Shown here piece by piece: positions 15,134 to 15,150 of a DNA stretch of 15,150 nucleotides (position 1 is the stretch's first letter; the number at the start of each line of letters is the position of its first letter). Location of the stretch: contig CAZJOD010000093.1 in NCBI GenBank assembly GCA_964547525.1, forward strand, positions 1 through 15,150. Reading direction: 5' to 3'. The position numbers were made by a program, and so were the translations under genes. A model generated the notes under the pieces. The model saw only the letters and a list, made by a program, of their open reading frames with translations. It was not told the DNA's origin and ran no database searches. The DNA comes from CAZJOD01 sp964547525. Lineage in GTDB: Bacteria > Bacillota > Clostridia > JAAYHZ01.

Positions 15134-15150
15134 TTCAGGGGGACGGTTCT
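15134..15150. repeat. Start of a REP-like palindromic element cut by the window edge
   Basis: The last bases read TTCAGGGGGACGGTTCT, very GC-rich against the surroundings. From memory, GGGGACGGTTCT and its complement form the core of short interspersed repeats in many Clostridia, often beside an IS200-like REP-associated transposase. Only one arm is inside the window, so the call is tentative. Confidence 0.45.

Overview
The window is AT-rich (GC about one third by eye). Most genes have strong purine-rich Shine-Dalgarno sites and several have sigma-A type promoters with extended -10 elements. With a DUF3243 gene, a trigger-factor-like lipoprotein and a tandem ABC exporter of the kind common in Clostridia, this points to a low-GC Bacillota, most likely a member of the Clostridia. 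A run of exactly 100 N (7823-7922) is a scaffold gap, so this is a draft or metagenome-derived assembly. No rRNA, tRNA, CRISPR array or complete mobile element is visible.

Layout. (1) 1-1341: the tail of an unrecognised gene, then a regulatory stretch with two near-palindromic boxes forming an inverted pair, then a zinc-dependent medium-chain dehydrogenase. (2) 1394-3889: a bidirectional terminator, then two minus-strand genes: a lipoprotein built like trigger factor without its ribosome-binding domain, and a URO-D superfamily protein that is not HemE. (3) 3890-7802: a divergent intergenic region with a good promoter and a palindrome in the leader, then a two-gene heterodimeric ABC exporter operon. 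(4) 7799-7977: the gap, flanked on both sides by copies of what looks like a 24-bp tandem repeat. (5) 7981-9102: minus-strand TrhA/hemolysin III membrane protein and a small DUF3243 protein. (6) 9103-12277: a long leader with a 16-bp perfect palindrome, then a large secreted phosphodiester glycosidase whose C-terminus looks like a metallophosphoesterase fold without its catalytic residues, closed by a clear terminator. (7) 12336-15133: a tryptophan-rich TspO-related membrane protein and a cytoplasmic beta-propeller protein, each with its own promoter. (8) 15134-15150: the start of a REP-like sequence cut by the window edge.

The genes form separate transcription units, not one pathway. Only the ABC pair is a clear operon. 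A plausible but unproven theme is the cell envelope: a surface folding factor, an exporter, a secreted glycosidase and two polytopic membrane proteins. The dehydrogenase, URO-D-like protein and propeller protein look metabolic, but their substrates cannot be read from sequence. I do not see a complete new defence or mobile system. The most unusual items are the apparently inactive C-terminal domain of the glycosidase, the extracytoplasmic trigger-factor-like protein, the tandem repeat around the gap and the cargo-less exporter operon.
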